From Rhizobacter koreensis (GTDB taxonomy: Bacteria > Pseudomonadota > Gammaproteobacteria > Burkholderiales > Burkholderiaceae_C), in assembly GCF_013366375.1 (NCBI RefSeq), contig NZ_JABWMJ010000003.1, positions 124,001 through 188,000 of the forward strand: a stretch of DNA of 64,000 bases, given 5' to 3'. Below the pieces are notes generated by a model. It searched no databases. It worked only from the letters and a program-made list of their open reading frames with translations, and was not told where the DNA came from. Each line of letters begins with the position of its first letter. Position 1 is the first letter of the stretch. Positions 37,002 to 51,089 of this stretch are shown here, one piece after another. Both the position numbers and the translations under genes were made by a program.

Positions 37002-38114
37002 ATGCGCACCTCCTCACACCTCGGCTGCGCGGGCCAGCGCGGCCTCTCGCTGATCGAGATCATGGTCGGCGTCGCGATCGGCCTCGTCGGCGTCGTCGCG
37101 ATCTTCCAGACCGTCGCGCTCTGGACCCAGCACTCGCAGACCACCACGTCGGGCGGCGATGCGCAGATCGCCGGGACGCTGGCGATCTACAACCTGGAGA
37201 CCGACCTGCGTCACGGCGGGCTGGGCTTCGCCACGGCACCTCCCACGGTGATGGGGTGCAACGTCACCGCCACCGATGCGCGCGGCGCGTTCGCGTTCCG
37301 GCTGCGTCCGATCCAGATCAACGTGGGCGCCGGCGGCGGTCCCGACACCATCGACGTGCTGCACGGCAACTCGTCGTTCTTCGTGACCGAGCAGACCTTC
37401 TCGGCGTCGACGGCCAACAGCAAGGCGCTCAGGCGCCGCAACGGCTTTCGCGCGGGCGACCTTGCCGTGGTCGCCGGCAATGCCACCGCAGTGCCGGGTT
37501 CGGCCGACTGCCGGCTCATCGAGATCACGAACGTGAGCGCGCCGGACGGAGTGACCGTCGCCCATGCCACCGGTGCCTACACGAGCGCGTACGCCGCGAG
37601 CGGCGCGGCCAGTGCCACGGCACGTTTCAACACGCCGGGGTCCGTGACGTTCACCGGCGGCACGATCTACAACCTCGGCCCGCAACCGGTGCGCAACACC
37701 TGGTCGATCCGAGACAGCCGGGCGCTGATCCGCACCGAGTTGATCGCCGACGCGGGCGGGGCCGAGGTCGCCGACGGCGTGGTCAACCTCAAGGCCGAGT
37801 ACGGCATCGACAACACGGCCACGCCCGACGGTGTGGTCGACGTCTGGCAGGCGGCGGCGCCCGCCGACTGGACGCGCGTGATGGCGGTGCGCATCGCGGT
37901 GCTGGTGCGCAGCCGGCAGTTCGAATATCGCGCCGGCACGAACGCACCGACGCCGACCGCACCCACGTGGGCCGGCGGCACCTTCCTGATGAAGGACGTC
38001 GACGGCGGCAGCGGCGCCGCGGCCGACAGCCCCAACAACTGGCGCAACTACCGCTACCGCGTCTACGAGCGGATCGTGCCGCTTCGCAACATGCTCTGGG
38101 GAGGCCTCTCGTGA
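37002..38114 (+). CDS. pilW: Minor pilin PilW
   Basis: Large minor pilin, 370 residues. The prepilin site is GQRG followed by LSLIEIMVGVAIGLVGVVAIF. LETDLRHGGLGFA is a PilW-typical motif. The large beta-rich head ends with RVYERIVPLRNMLWG, close to the usual PilW C-terminus. ATG 37002 lies 7 bases after pilV. The stop overlaps the pilX GTG. Confidence 0.9.
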   Translation: MRTSSHLGCAGQRGLSLIEIMVGVAIGLVGVVAIFQTVALWTQHSQTTTSGGDAQIAGTLAIYNLETDLRHGGLGFATAPPTVMGCNVTATDARGAFAFRLRPIQINVGAGGGPDTIDVLHGNSSFFVTEQTFSASTANSKALRRRNGFRAGDLAVVAGNATAVPGSADCRLIEITNVSAPDGVTVAHATGAYTSAYAASGAASATARFNTPGSVTFTGGTIYNLGPQPVRNTWSIRDSRALIRTELIADAGGAEVADGVVNLKAEYGIDNTATPDGVVDVWQAAAPADWTRVMAVRIAVLVRSRQFEYRAGTNAPTPTAPTWAGGTFLMKDVDGGSGAAADSPNNWRNYRYRVYERIVPLRNMLWGGLS

Positions 38115-38713
38115 GCGGCATCCGTCACGTGCGTCGCACGAGGGCGACGCGTGCGGCGCAGCAGGGCGTCGTGCTCTGGGTGGCGCTGATCGTTCTGGTG
38201 GTGATGACGCTTGCCGGCGTGGCGTTGCTGCGCAAGATGGGCGCAGGGGTGTCGATCGCCGGCAACGTGGCGTTCAAGGAAAGCGCGACCGCCGCCGCGG
38301 ACCGCGGCGTCGAGGAGGCGCGGGCCTGGTTCATCGACCACTCCGACATCCTCGCCAGCGATCACCCGGCCGACGGCTACTACTCGAGCTGGGGCGCCAG
38401 CACCGACCCGACGGACCCGGCGACGTTCAGGTGGGAGGCGGGGCGCTCGGCCGAGGTCAGCGCGGACGCCGGGGCGACCGGGAACACGGTCCGCTACATC
38501 ATCCACCGGCTCTGCGAGACGCCGAACATGCCGGTCAACCATCCCTCGCAGCGCTGCTCCGACACGACGGAGAACAACACCGGTGCGTCCAAGGGTGGTG
38601 GTTCGTACGGCTCGACGCCGTTCACGCCCCCAGCCAGACCCTTCTTCCGCGTCACCACACGCGTGGCCGGACCGCGCAACACGGTCAGCTTCACCCAGGT
38701 GGTGATGAACTGA
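38111..38713 (+). CDS. pilX: Minor pilin PilX
   Basis: Minor pilin, 200 residues. The leader ends AAQQG, followed by VVLWVALIVLVVMTLAGVALL. Position 5 is not Glu, as is usual in PilX. NVAFKESATAAADRGVEEARAWF matches the PilX helix. GTG 38111 overlaps the pilW stop (GTGA). PilX, PilV and PilW form the priming complex with PilY1, the next gene. Confidence 0.88.
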   Translation: MSGIRHVRRTRATRAAQQGVVLWVALIVLVVMTLAGVALLRKMGAGVSIAGNVAFKESATAAADRGVEEARAWFIDHSDILASDHPADGYYSSWGASTDPTDPATFRWEAGRSAEVSADAGATGNTVRYIIHRLCETPNMPVNHPSQRCSDTTENNTGASKGGGSYGSTPFTPPARPFFRVTTRVAGPRNTVSFTQVVMN

Positions 38714-38741
38714 ACCGGCGATCGCCTCGAGACCACAAGAC

Positions 38742-41700
38742 ATGAAGCAGATCCGTCTTTCCTCGCAGGTCGCGGCACGCGCGCTGCTCGCCGCGTTCGC
38801 CGGCGTGCTGTCGGTGCTCGCGCCGGCCGCCTGGAGTGCGCAGACCGACATCTCCGCCAGCCCGATCATCAGCACCGGCGCCACGCAGGTGAAGCCCAAC
38901 ATCATGGTGCTGATGGACACCTCCGACTCGATGCGGCGCAGCCACATGCCCGACGAGGTCGAGACCGTCACCGGCATCCTGAGCGTCGGCTACAAGAACT
39001 CGAGCTGCAACGCGCTCTACTACAACCCGGCGACGACCTACCTGCGACCCCGCGATGCGGCGGGCAACTACTTTCCGGTGCCGTCGTTCACCGCTGCACC
39101 GTACGCCGGCTTCGCCGCCTACTACCCGTCGCCCGACGCGACCGAGCTGTCGTCGGTCAACCTCAGCACGTCGTACGTCCCCTACGACGGGAAGACGCTG
39201 CGCATGCCGCCGATCCCCGGCGTCACCGCCGCGGTTCCGGGCCCGGCCTACTACTACAGGTACAACGGCACCGCGACGCTCGACTACCGCAGCGCGCCCT
39301 GCACCGACATCGACACCGGCGCGTCGACGGGCGACTGGCAGAAGGTCGTGATCACCGCGGGGAGCCCCGAAGCCACCAACTTCGCGATCTGGTACTCGTA
39401 CTACCGGACTCGGATCAGCCTGATCAAGAGCACGACCAGCCTCGCGTTCGCGCCGGTCAGCGACTCGACGCGCGTCGGCTTCATCACCGTCTCGCCGATC
39501 ACGCTGCCGGCGTGGCCGGCGGTGCCGAGCACGCAACCGACCGTCGATCCGGCGCGCTTCCTCGCTCTCAAGGACTTCGACAGCACGCAGCGCAGCGCGT
39601 GGTTCAGCAAGCTGTTCTCGCAGATCCCGGCCGGCACCTCGCCGGCGCGCGAAGGTCTCGCGCGTGTCGGTCGCTACTACGGCGGCCAGGAGGACAGCAT
39701 CAACCGGGGCATGCCGGCGACCGGGGTCAACGACCCGATCCAGTACGCGTGTCAGCAGAACTTCACCATCATGACCACCGACGGCTACTGGAACGGGCAG
39801 GGCGAGACGCCCACCACGTCCGGGATCTTCGGCGGCCCGCTCGCGCTCAACGGCACCGACAGGGTCGGCCAGCGCGACGGCGATCCGGGCTGCGCGGCCA
39901 CCGACCCGTTCTGCGCCCGCCCGATCTGGGACGGCTCGTCGACCGAGACCCGCGTCGTCACCCGGCTCACCGACAACTATCAGAGCTCGCCGTGCGGCAT
40001 CGGCAGCTTCCTGAAGTCGACCGCCCAGACGACGAAGGGCACCACGGTCGCGACCAAGTCGACCAGCACGACGACGCGCCGCGAGCGCAAGTACGGCGAG
40101 ACCAGCGCCCAGCAAACGCTGCAGACCACGCAGACGGTGCGGACGGTGCGCAACAAGCAGCGCACGACGCGCCAGTACTGGGTGAGCACCGGTGCCTTCG
40201 ACATCGAGCGCTACCAGCACAAGATGTCGAAGACCAAGACGACGCGCACCGCCGAGCAGTACCAGCTGCAGACGCGGCAGGTGCTCGCGCGCACGTCGGT
40301 CACCACCAAGCAGGTGTTCAGCACCCTGCGCCGCCAGGAGCAGTGGACCACCGCGATCCAGAACTACGTGCTGACCTCGACGCAATGGACGCGCAAGACG
40401 GAGCAGCTGCGGGAGTCGCGTGAGCAGTGGGTCAAGTACGCGTATCGCGTGGACGCCACCGTCGCCGGCTCCGAGGACTGGCACCCGCTCGACGGGCCTT
40501 GCGTGGTCGGCGCGATGTCGCGCTACGGCCTGATCACCGGCTGCCAGACCACGGTGGTGACGCCCAACACATACGTGCTGCGCGCCAACTGCACGCCCGG
40601 CGTCGATCCGGCGACGAGTGTCCAGACCACCTGCACCAACGTCGGCTACATCGCGGAGCGGCCGGTCGCGGCGTGCTCGGCGGGGCTCGGAACGACCACC
40701 GGCCCGAATGCGGTCGTCACGACCTGCACGCGCGTGGTGACCGAGCCCGAGGCCGGCGTCAACGGCACCTGCACGGCGCCGGCGCCGACCTCGCCGGACT
40801 ACTACATCGTCACCTGCTCCCAGCCGTCGGCGACCAACTTCTCGAACTCGGTCAACCCGCCCTGCACCCCGGGCACGACGTCGTCGGGCGCGCCCAACTA
40901 CATCACGCGGACCTGCACGAACCTCAGCCAGGCTGCCACGGCCTCGCCGCCCTGCACCGTCGGCAGCACCACGGTGAACAACGTCGTGACCACGTGTGCC
41001 AAGCCGATCGACAACAGCGTGATCGCGACGAGCGTCTGCACGCCCAGCGACGGGACGACCTCTCCCTACATGAAGGTCACGTGCACGCCGCAGCCGGCCG
41101 TCACCACGACCGTGGTGAACCCTGCGAACTGCTCGGCAGGGGTGGTGAACGGCGTCACCACGACCTGCACCGAGACGGCCGTCAACCCCTACCCGACGGC
41201 GACGCCGGTGAAGTGGGGCACCTGCACCTCGGGTCCCGGCGCGAACTACTACACCACCTGCACGACGCCAGCGGGCGCCAACAACCAGACCGTCTTCGTC
41301 AGCGCCGCAACCTGCGGCTCCACCACCGGCACGACGAACGGAACGAACGGCAACGGCTGGGTCGATCGAATCTGCAGCAAACCGGCCGGCGCCAACAACG
41401 GCCAGACCTTCGTCGACCCGACCACCTGCGTCGCCGACCCGGGGACCAGCTCGCCGTTCCTCAAGGTGACCTGCAGCACGGTGGTGACGATGCAGCCGAC
41501 CATCGTCGCCCCGGGCCTCTGCCCGTCCTTCGGCTCGACCTTCGACCCGGTGAGCGGCGAAGTCACGATCTGCACGAAGGGGCCGGTCCTGCCGAGAACC
41601 CGTTCATCGACGCCGTGCACGCCCGGGACGACGACCAGCGGCAACACGGTGACGGTTTGCTACGACGTGTCGAGTCAGGGACCGGTCAACCCGAATGCCC

Positions 41701-44700
41701 TGCCGTCGGCGTGCTCGCCGGCCAACATCGGGCGTGTCATCAACAGCGGGGCACCTAACTACGAGTCCGTGCTCTGCACGCAGCCGGCCGGAGCGAACAA
41801 CGCGACGACGTGGGATGCGGCGTGCGTGCCGAACGACGGCAGCGCCTTCCCGCACATCGCGGTCACGTGCACGCCGGTCGTGGTCAGCGGGCCGACCGTC
41901 GTCGACGGAAGAACGTGCGTCAACGGTTCCACCACCGGACCCAACAACGACCAGGTCGAGTGCGTCACCAGCGCTGCCGGTCCGACCCCGGTCGCGCAGC
42001 CTGCGCAGACCTGCACGGCCGGGTTCAACGGCACGTACAACACCGTGTGCGACCGTCCGGCGGCCACCAACTACGTGGACAAGCTCGTCGGGCCCTGCTC
42101 GGCAGTTGCTGCGCTGCCCAGCGCGCCCAACTGGATCACCAAGAGCTGCCGCCAGCTTTCCGACTCGGGCGAGCTGCCCTGGGACACCGCGAGCTGCCAG
42201 GCCGACGCGGCGAATTCGTCGCCGAATGGCTGGTACACCTGCACCACGACGCCGTACCAGACCGACGTTCCGACGGCGACCTGCGTCGTGGGCACGAGCT
42301 CGCCCAACCCGCCGTACGAGATCATCACCTCGTGCAAGCCGGGGCAAGCACCGACGATGGCGCCCGCCACCTCGTGCACGCCCGGCAACAGCGGGGCACC
42401 GAACTACGTCGAGACCGTCTGCGGGTCGACGCCGCTGACCTCGGGCGTGATCGACCCTGCGTGCACGCCGGGCACCGATGCGTCGGGCGTGATCACCACC
42501 TGCACGCCCACCAGTACGGCAGGCTTCACCTACACCGTGAGCCGCACCACGAGGACCGTAACCACGGCGTACACCGGCACCACCGCCGGTGGGTCGGTGA
42601 CGAACACCGTGACCGGTCCGACCACTCCGGTCAATGCCGGCGCCTGCTACGCGACGGCACAGACGTTCTCGCAGCCGACCAACCCGCCCGACGTGGTGCT
42701 GCCGGGCGCCCCGGGCAGCTACGACTCGCTCGCCGACGTCGCGCAGTACTACTACCGGCAGGACCTGCGCCCGACCATGGAAGACCGGGTGCTGAACAAC
42801 GGCGGCGGCAACGTCGAGGACGACAACGCCAAGCACCAGCACATGACGACCTTCGTCGTCGGCCTCGGCGTCTCGGGCACCCTCGAGTACCAGCAGAACT
42901 ATCGGAGCACCTCGCTGCTGTCCGGCGACTTCGCCGACATCCGCACCGGCGTGAAGACCTGGCCGGTGTGGCCGCAGCCGAGCACCGCGATGAACTACAC
43001 GCAGGGCCAGAACTGCCCGCTGTCGGGGTTCCCGAGCCGCGACTGCACCGAGAACTACAACGACCCGCGCTCGATCGACGACTTCTGGCACGCCGCGGTG
43101 AACGGTCGCGGCACCTACTTCAGCGCCAAGGACCCGACCACCGTCATCCAGGGCCTCAACAGCGCGCTGGCCAACATCACGGCCGAAGTGGCTGCCGGTG
43201 CAGGCGATGCGGCCTCGACGCTGGAGCCGATCGACGGCAACAACCAGATCTTCAGCCCGAGCTACAAGACCGGGCAGTGGGTCGGCGACATCCAGTCGTT
43301 CGCGCTCGACGTGAGCAGCACCGATCCGAACGTCGCGCTCACCCCGGGTGGCTCGCAGCTGTGGTCGGCGCAGGCGCGCCTGCAGGCCAAGCGGTCGGCG
43401 TCGTGCGACGACCGCAACATTTACCTGATGCGGGCGAGCGAAAGCAATCCCGCCTCGCGCCTCGTCCCGTTCGTCTGGGACACGGTGCGCTGCAGCAACG
43501 TCGCGGCAGGCCCACAGGCCGGCACGCTGACCGCCGCCGAGAAGGGCTTCTTCGGAGCGACCCAGGCCAACGCCCTCAGCCAATACGTCGACATGGCCGA
43601 CGGCACCGGCGGCACGCAGCCGCAGCGCCAGGCGATCACGGGCCCGAGCTTCGTGAACTTCCTGCGCGGGCAGAGCGCCAACGAGGGCTACGTCTACAAC
43701 AACCCCAGCAAGCTGTTCCGCAGCCGCGAGGCGGTGCTCGGCGACATCGTCGGCTCGCAGCCGGTCTTCGTGAAGGCGCCGTTCGCGGCGTACCTCGATG
43801 CCGGCTATGCGGCGTTCGCAAGCGCCAAGGCGGGGCGCGCGCCGATGATCTACGTCGGCGCCAACGACGGCATGCTGCACGCGTTCCACGCGGAGGACGG
43901 GAGCTCCACCGTCGCTGGCGACGAGGCCTGGGCGATGATCCCGAGCGCGGTTCTGCCTAACCTCTACAAGCTTGCCGACAACGGCTACAGCAAGACGCAC
44001 CAGTTCTTCGTCGACGGCTCGCCGGTCGTCGCCGACATCGCCGACAGCGGAGTCGCCGGCGGCTGGCGCACGATCCTCGTCGGCGGGCTGAACGCCGGCG
44101 GCAAGGGCTACTACGCGCTCGACGTCACGAACCCGACGGCGCCGGTGGGCCTGTGGGAGTTCAAGCTCGGCGCGTGCAGCGGTCCGGGCAGCAAGGAAGA
44201 CTGCAACCTGGGTCTGTCGTTCGGCAAGCCGGTGATCACCAAGGTGCCGGTGAGCGGCGTCGAACGCTGGGTGGTGATGGTGACCTCGGGCTACAACAAC
44301 GTCAGCCCGAGCCCGGCTTCGGGCGACGGCGGCGGTTACCTGTACGTGCTGAACGCGGTCACCGGCGAACTCATCTACAAGCTCGCCACCGGCGTCGGCG
44401 ACTCGGCCACGCCGAGCGGCCTTGCGCAGATCAACAACTACGTCGACAACGTGCTGGTCAACAACACCACGGTGCGCGCCTACGGTGGCGACCTGCTCGG
44501 CAACGTCTGGCGCTTCGAGTTCCCGGCGAGCGGCTCGCCCGCGGTGCAGCTGGTGGGTACCGCGAAGACCGCCACCGGCGTGCCGCAGCCGATCACCACG
44601 CGTCCCGAGCTGGCCGAACTCGACGGCAAGCCGATGGTCTTCGTCGGCACCGGCAGGTTCCTCGGTGCGAGCGACGTCAGCAACAGCCAGGTGCAGTCCA

Positions 44701-45275
44701 TCTACGGCATTTCCGACACGCTGGCGACGCCGGCGCCGTCGCCGGTTTACGCCGACCTGCGCACCGAGCTGAAGCCGCTGGGCGTGACGCAGGTGGGGAC
44801 GGGCGCAACCGCGGTCCGCACCATCGCCTGCACCTCGAACGTCGCCGCCGACTGCACGCGTGCCGCCGGCTGGGTCGTCGATCTTCCGGAGTCGGGCGAG
44901 CGCATCAACGTCGACATGAAGCTGGTGCTGGGCACGCTCACGGCGGCGAGCAACGTGCCGCAGGACCAGCCGTGCGACGTCGGCGGCCACAGCTGGTTCA
45001 ACTACATCGACTTCCGCACCGGCCTTGCCGTCAACAGCGCGGCACCGAGCGACTCGAACAACCCAGCATCGAGCCGGATCATTTCGCAGTACGCGGGCGA
45101 CTGGCTGGTGGCGGGCTTCAACATCCTGAAGGGACCGACGTCGCCGAGCGGCGGCAACAGTCGCTATACCGGCCAGCTGCACGGCAGCAACACCGAGCAC
45201 AGGAACATCGACGTGCCGGTCGGCGACCCGCATCCGGCTGGCAGGCGTATCAGCTGGCGCGAGATCCGGCGGTGA
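38742..45275 (+). CDS. pilY1: Type IV pilus tip adhesin PilY1/PilC with a giant insertion in its vWA domain
   Basis: Pilus tip adhesin and assembly factor, 2177 residues, about twice the usual size. A signal peptide is followed by a von Willebrand A-like domain with MIDAS motif DTSDS (59-63) and MTTDGYWNG around 347. The family normally continues straight to SLADVAQYYYRQDLRP and HMTTFVVGLGVSGTL; here these occur only near 1328 and 1367. In between lie a Thr/Arg/Gln/aromatic segment (about 425-580) and 22 Cys-x-Cys units (587-1254). The C-terminal beta-propeller begins near 1660 (VLGDIVGSQPVFVK) and includes YVGANDGMLHAFH. The frame is uninterrupted over 6.5 kb and codon use matches neighbours, so it is a functional gene and not a misassembly artefact visible to me. 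It follows pilX after 28 bases. Confidence 0.92.
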   Translation: MKQIRLSSQVAARALLAAFAGVLSVLAPAAWSAQTDISASPIISTGATQVKPNIMVLMDTSDSMRRSHMPDEVETVTGILSVGYKNSSCNALYYNPATTYLRPRDAAGNYFPVPSFTAAPYAGFAAYYPSPDATELSSVNLSTSYVPYDGKTLRMPPIPGVTAAVPGPAYYYRYNGTATLDYRSAPCTDIDTGASTGDWQKVVITAGSPEATNFAIWYSYYRTRISLIKSTTSLAFAPVSDSTRVGFITVSPITLPAWPAVPSTQPTVDPARFLALKDFDSTQRSAWFSKLFSQIPAGTSPAREGLARVGRYYGGQEDSINRGMPATGVNDPIQYACQQNFTIMTTDGYWNGQGETPTTSGIFGGPLALNGTDRVGQRDGDPGCAATDPFCARPIWDGSSTETRVVTRLTDNYQSSPCGIGSFLKSTAQTTKGTTVATKSTSTTTRRERKYGETSAQQTLQTTQTVRTVRNKQRTTRQYWVSTGAFDIERYQHKMSKTKTTRTAEQYQLQTRQVLARTSVTTKQVFSTLRRQEQWTTAIQNYVLTSTQWTRKTEQLRESREQWVKYAYRVDATVAGSEDWHPLDGPCVVGAMSRYGLITGCQTTVVTPNTYVLRANCTPGVDPATSVQTTCTNVGYIAERPVAACSAGLGTTTGPNAVVTTCTRVVTEPEAGVNGTCTAPAPTSPDYYIVTCSQPSATNFSNSVNPPCTPGTTSSGAPNYITRTCTNLSQAATASPPCTVGSTTVNNVVTTCAKPIDNSVIATSVCTPSDGTTSPYMKVTCTPQPAVTTTVVNPANCSAGVVNGVTTTCTETAVNPYPTATPVKWGTCTSGPGANYYTTCTTPAGANNQTVFVSAATCGSTTGTTNGTNGNGWVDRICSKPAGANNGQTFVDPTTCVADPGTSSPFLKVTCSTVVTMQPTIVAPGLCPSFGSTFDPVSGEVTICTKGPVLPRTRSSTPCTPGTTTSGNTVTVCYDVSSQGPVNPNALPSACSPANIGRVINSGAPNYESVLCTQPAGANNATTWDAACVPNDGSAFPHIAVTCTPVVVSGPTVVDGRTCVNGSTTGPNNDQVECVTSAAGPTPVAQPAQTCTAGFNGTYNTVCDRPAATNYVDKLVGPCSAVAALPSAPNWITKSCRQLSDSGELPWDTASCQADAANSSPNGWYTCTTTPYQTDVPTATCVVGTSSPNPPYEIITSCKPGQAPTMAPATSCTPGNSGAPNYVETVCGSTPLTSGVIDPACTPGTDASGVITTCTPTSTAGFTYTVSRTTRTVTTAYTGTTAGGSVTNTVTGPTTPVNAGACYATAQTFSQPTNPPDVVLPGAPGSYDSLADVAQYYYRQDLRPTMEDRVLNNGGGNVEDDNAKHQHMTTFVVGLGVSGTLEYQQNYRSTSLLSGDFADIRTGVKTWPVWPQPSTAMNYTQGQNCPLSGFPSRDCTENYNDPRSIDDFWHAAVNGRGTYFSAKDPTTVIQGLNSALANITAEVAAGAGDAASTLEPIDGNNQIFSPSYKTGQWVGDIQSFALDVSSTDPNVALTPGGSQLWSAQARLQAKRSASCDDRNIYLMRASESNPASRLVPFVWDTVRCSNVAAGPQAGTLTAAEKGFFGATQANALSQYVDMADGTGGTQPQRQAITGPSFVNFLRGQSANEGYVYNNPSKLFRSREAVLGDIVGSQPVFVKAPFAAYLDAGYAAFASAKAGRAPMIYVGANDGMLHAFHAEDGSSTVAGDEAWAMIPSAVLPNLYKLADNGYSKTHQFFVDGSPVVADIADSGVAGGWRTILVGGLNAGGKGYYALDVTNPTAPVGLWEFKLGACSGPGSKEDCNLGLSFGKPVITKVPVSGVERWVVMVTSGYNNVSPSPASGDGGGYLYVLNAVTGELIYKLATGVGDSATPSGLAQINNYVDNVLVNNTTVRAYGGDLLGNVWRFEFPASGSPAVQLVGTAKTATGVPQPITTRPELAELDGKPMVFVGTGRFLGASDVSNSQVQSIYGISDTLATPAPSPVYADLRTELKPLGVTQVGTGATAVRTIACTSNVAADCTRAAGWVVDLPESGERINVDMKLVLGTLTAASNVPQDQPCDVGGHSWFNYIDFRTGLAVNSAAPSDSNNPASSRIISQYAGDWLVAGFNILKGPTSPSGGNSRYTGQLHGSNTEHRNIDVPVGDPHPAGRRISWREIRR
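40500..42503 (+). repeat. Cysteine-rich protein repeat region within pilY1
   Basis: The DNA encodes 22 successive segments of the form C-x(11-20)-C, joined by spacers of about 8-20 residues rich in Pro, Ala, Thr and Val. Recurrent sub-motifs are CTPG at the first cysteine, VTTC or KVTC at the second, SGAPNY, and spacers PAGANN. Units are diverged at the DNA level, so the expansion is old. Each unit can form one internal disulfide. Confidence 0.8.
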
Positions 45276-45282
45276 GGCGGGC

Positions 45283-46140
45283 GTGACCGGCGCCGCGGCA
45301 GCGCTGCTGCCGGGTTCTCATCGCGCGCCGTCGCTCCGGCGTCCGCCGCTCTGGGCTGCGGTCGCCGCGGCACTGCTGCTGCACGCCACGCTGGTGGCGT
45401 ATCGCCCGGCGGGAACGTCGAGCGACGCGAATTTGCCGGTGACGGTGATGACGGTGCGCACGCTCTCGGCCACGCCCGACGAGCCGAGCCTGGCGGCGCT
45501 CCAGGAGCGCAGCGTCCCGGCGGAGCCTGCCGAGACGGCGCCGCCGCCGGCGCCGACGACAACGCCGCCTGCTGCCGACGCGGCCAAGCAACCCGGCACC
45601 GACGCGGCGAGCGCGCGCAGCGGCGCGGCACTCGCGAGCTCGCCCGCGAAGGTCGACGCTGCCGATGCGACGGCGGGAACGTCGCGCTCGTCCGCTCCGG
45701 CAGGCGCGGGAACGAGCACGACCTCGACCGCTGCTGCAACGCCAGCCGCCCCACCGGTGGTCGCGAGCCGCACCGCCGCGCCCGCCCCCGCGGCGGAAGT
45801 CCAGCTGCCCGATGCACCCGACTACCTGTTCGCTGCGCGGCTCGACCCGGGGCCCCGCCCGCTCGGCGACATCGAGCCGGTGTACCCCGATGCGGCCAAC
45901 CTGCAGGAAGGCACGGTCGTGATCCGGCTCCTGATCGGGGCCGACGGCAACGTCGACAACGTCGCGGTGGTGCGCGCACAGCCGAAGGGCCTGTTCGAGC
46001 AGGCGGCGCTCGACGCGTTCGGGCGCGCTCGTTTCGCGCCCGGCTATCTGCTCGGCACGCCGGTGAAGAGCCAGATCACCGTCGAGGTGCACTTCCAGCC
46101 GATCAACCGCGGCGCGAGGGTCTCCGGCCGTACCTACTGA
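45283..46140 (+). CDS. TonB-like energy-transducing protein
   Basis: A 285-residue protein with a short cytoplasmic N-terminus, one transmembrane helix ([19 protein letters not shown], including the His often seen in TonB), a Pro/Ala/Thr-rich periplasmic linker of about 120 residues, and a TonB C-terminal domain. That domain contains [34 protein letters not shown] and [17 protein letters not shown] 45283 lies 7 bases after pilY1. No exbB/exbD or receptor gene is in the window, so it may act outside iron uptake or borrow an ExbBD pair encoded elsewhere. Confidence 0.8.
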   Translation: MTGAAAALLPGSHRAPSLRRPPLWAAVAAALLLHATLVAYRPAGTSSDANLPVTVMTVRTLSATPDEPSLAALQERSVPAEPAETAPPPAPTTTPPAADAAKQPGTDAASARSGAALASSPAKVDAADATAGTSRSSAPAGAGTSTTSTAAATPAAPPVVASRTAAPAPAAEVQLPDAPDYLFAARLDPGPRPLGDIEPVYPDAANLQEGTVVIRLLIGADGNVDNVAVVRAQPKGLFEQAALDAFGRARFAPGYLLGTPVKSQITVEVHFQPINRGARVSGRTY

Positions 46141-46271
46141 GCGCGCCTGCGCAGAAGAGCGCCGCGCGCGCAGCCGCACTTTCCCTGCCGAATGCAGGCA
46201 CGGTATTTGTGCAGTGCGGTATTCTTCCAGCCCCGCGCGCGTCCTGCGCGCCTCGATCGAGCCTGCCCGCG

Positions 46272-51047
<4,776 letters not shown>

Positions 51048-51089
51048 GCCGCGCGAGCCAACAGAACGAGAGCAGGGCAGGTCAGTCGA

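Noticed and set aside
40500..42503. Idea that the pilY1 cysteine region is an assembly artefact or decayed repeat
   Set aside because: Units are diverged in DNA, the frame stays open throughout, and cysteine spacing is preserved.
41604..45233. Open frame of about 1200 codons antisense to pilY1
   Set aside because: Same shadow effect; the pilY1 frame has signal peptide, MIDAS motif and propeller.
46196..46218. Possible sigma54 promoter before gltB (AGGCACGGTATTTGTGCA)
   Set aside because: The distance between the GG and GC elements is 14 instead of 12 bases, so the strict spacing rule is not met.
46209..46271. Upstream ATG that would extend GltB by 21 residues
   Set aside because: The extension reads through the non-coding leader, and ATG 46272 gives a propeptide of normal length before the catalytic Cys.
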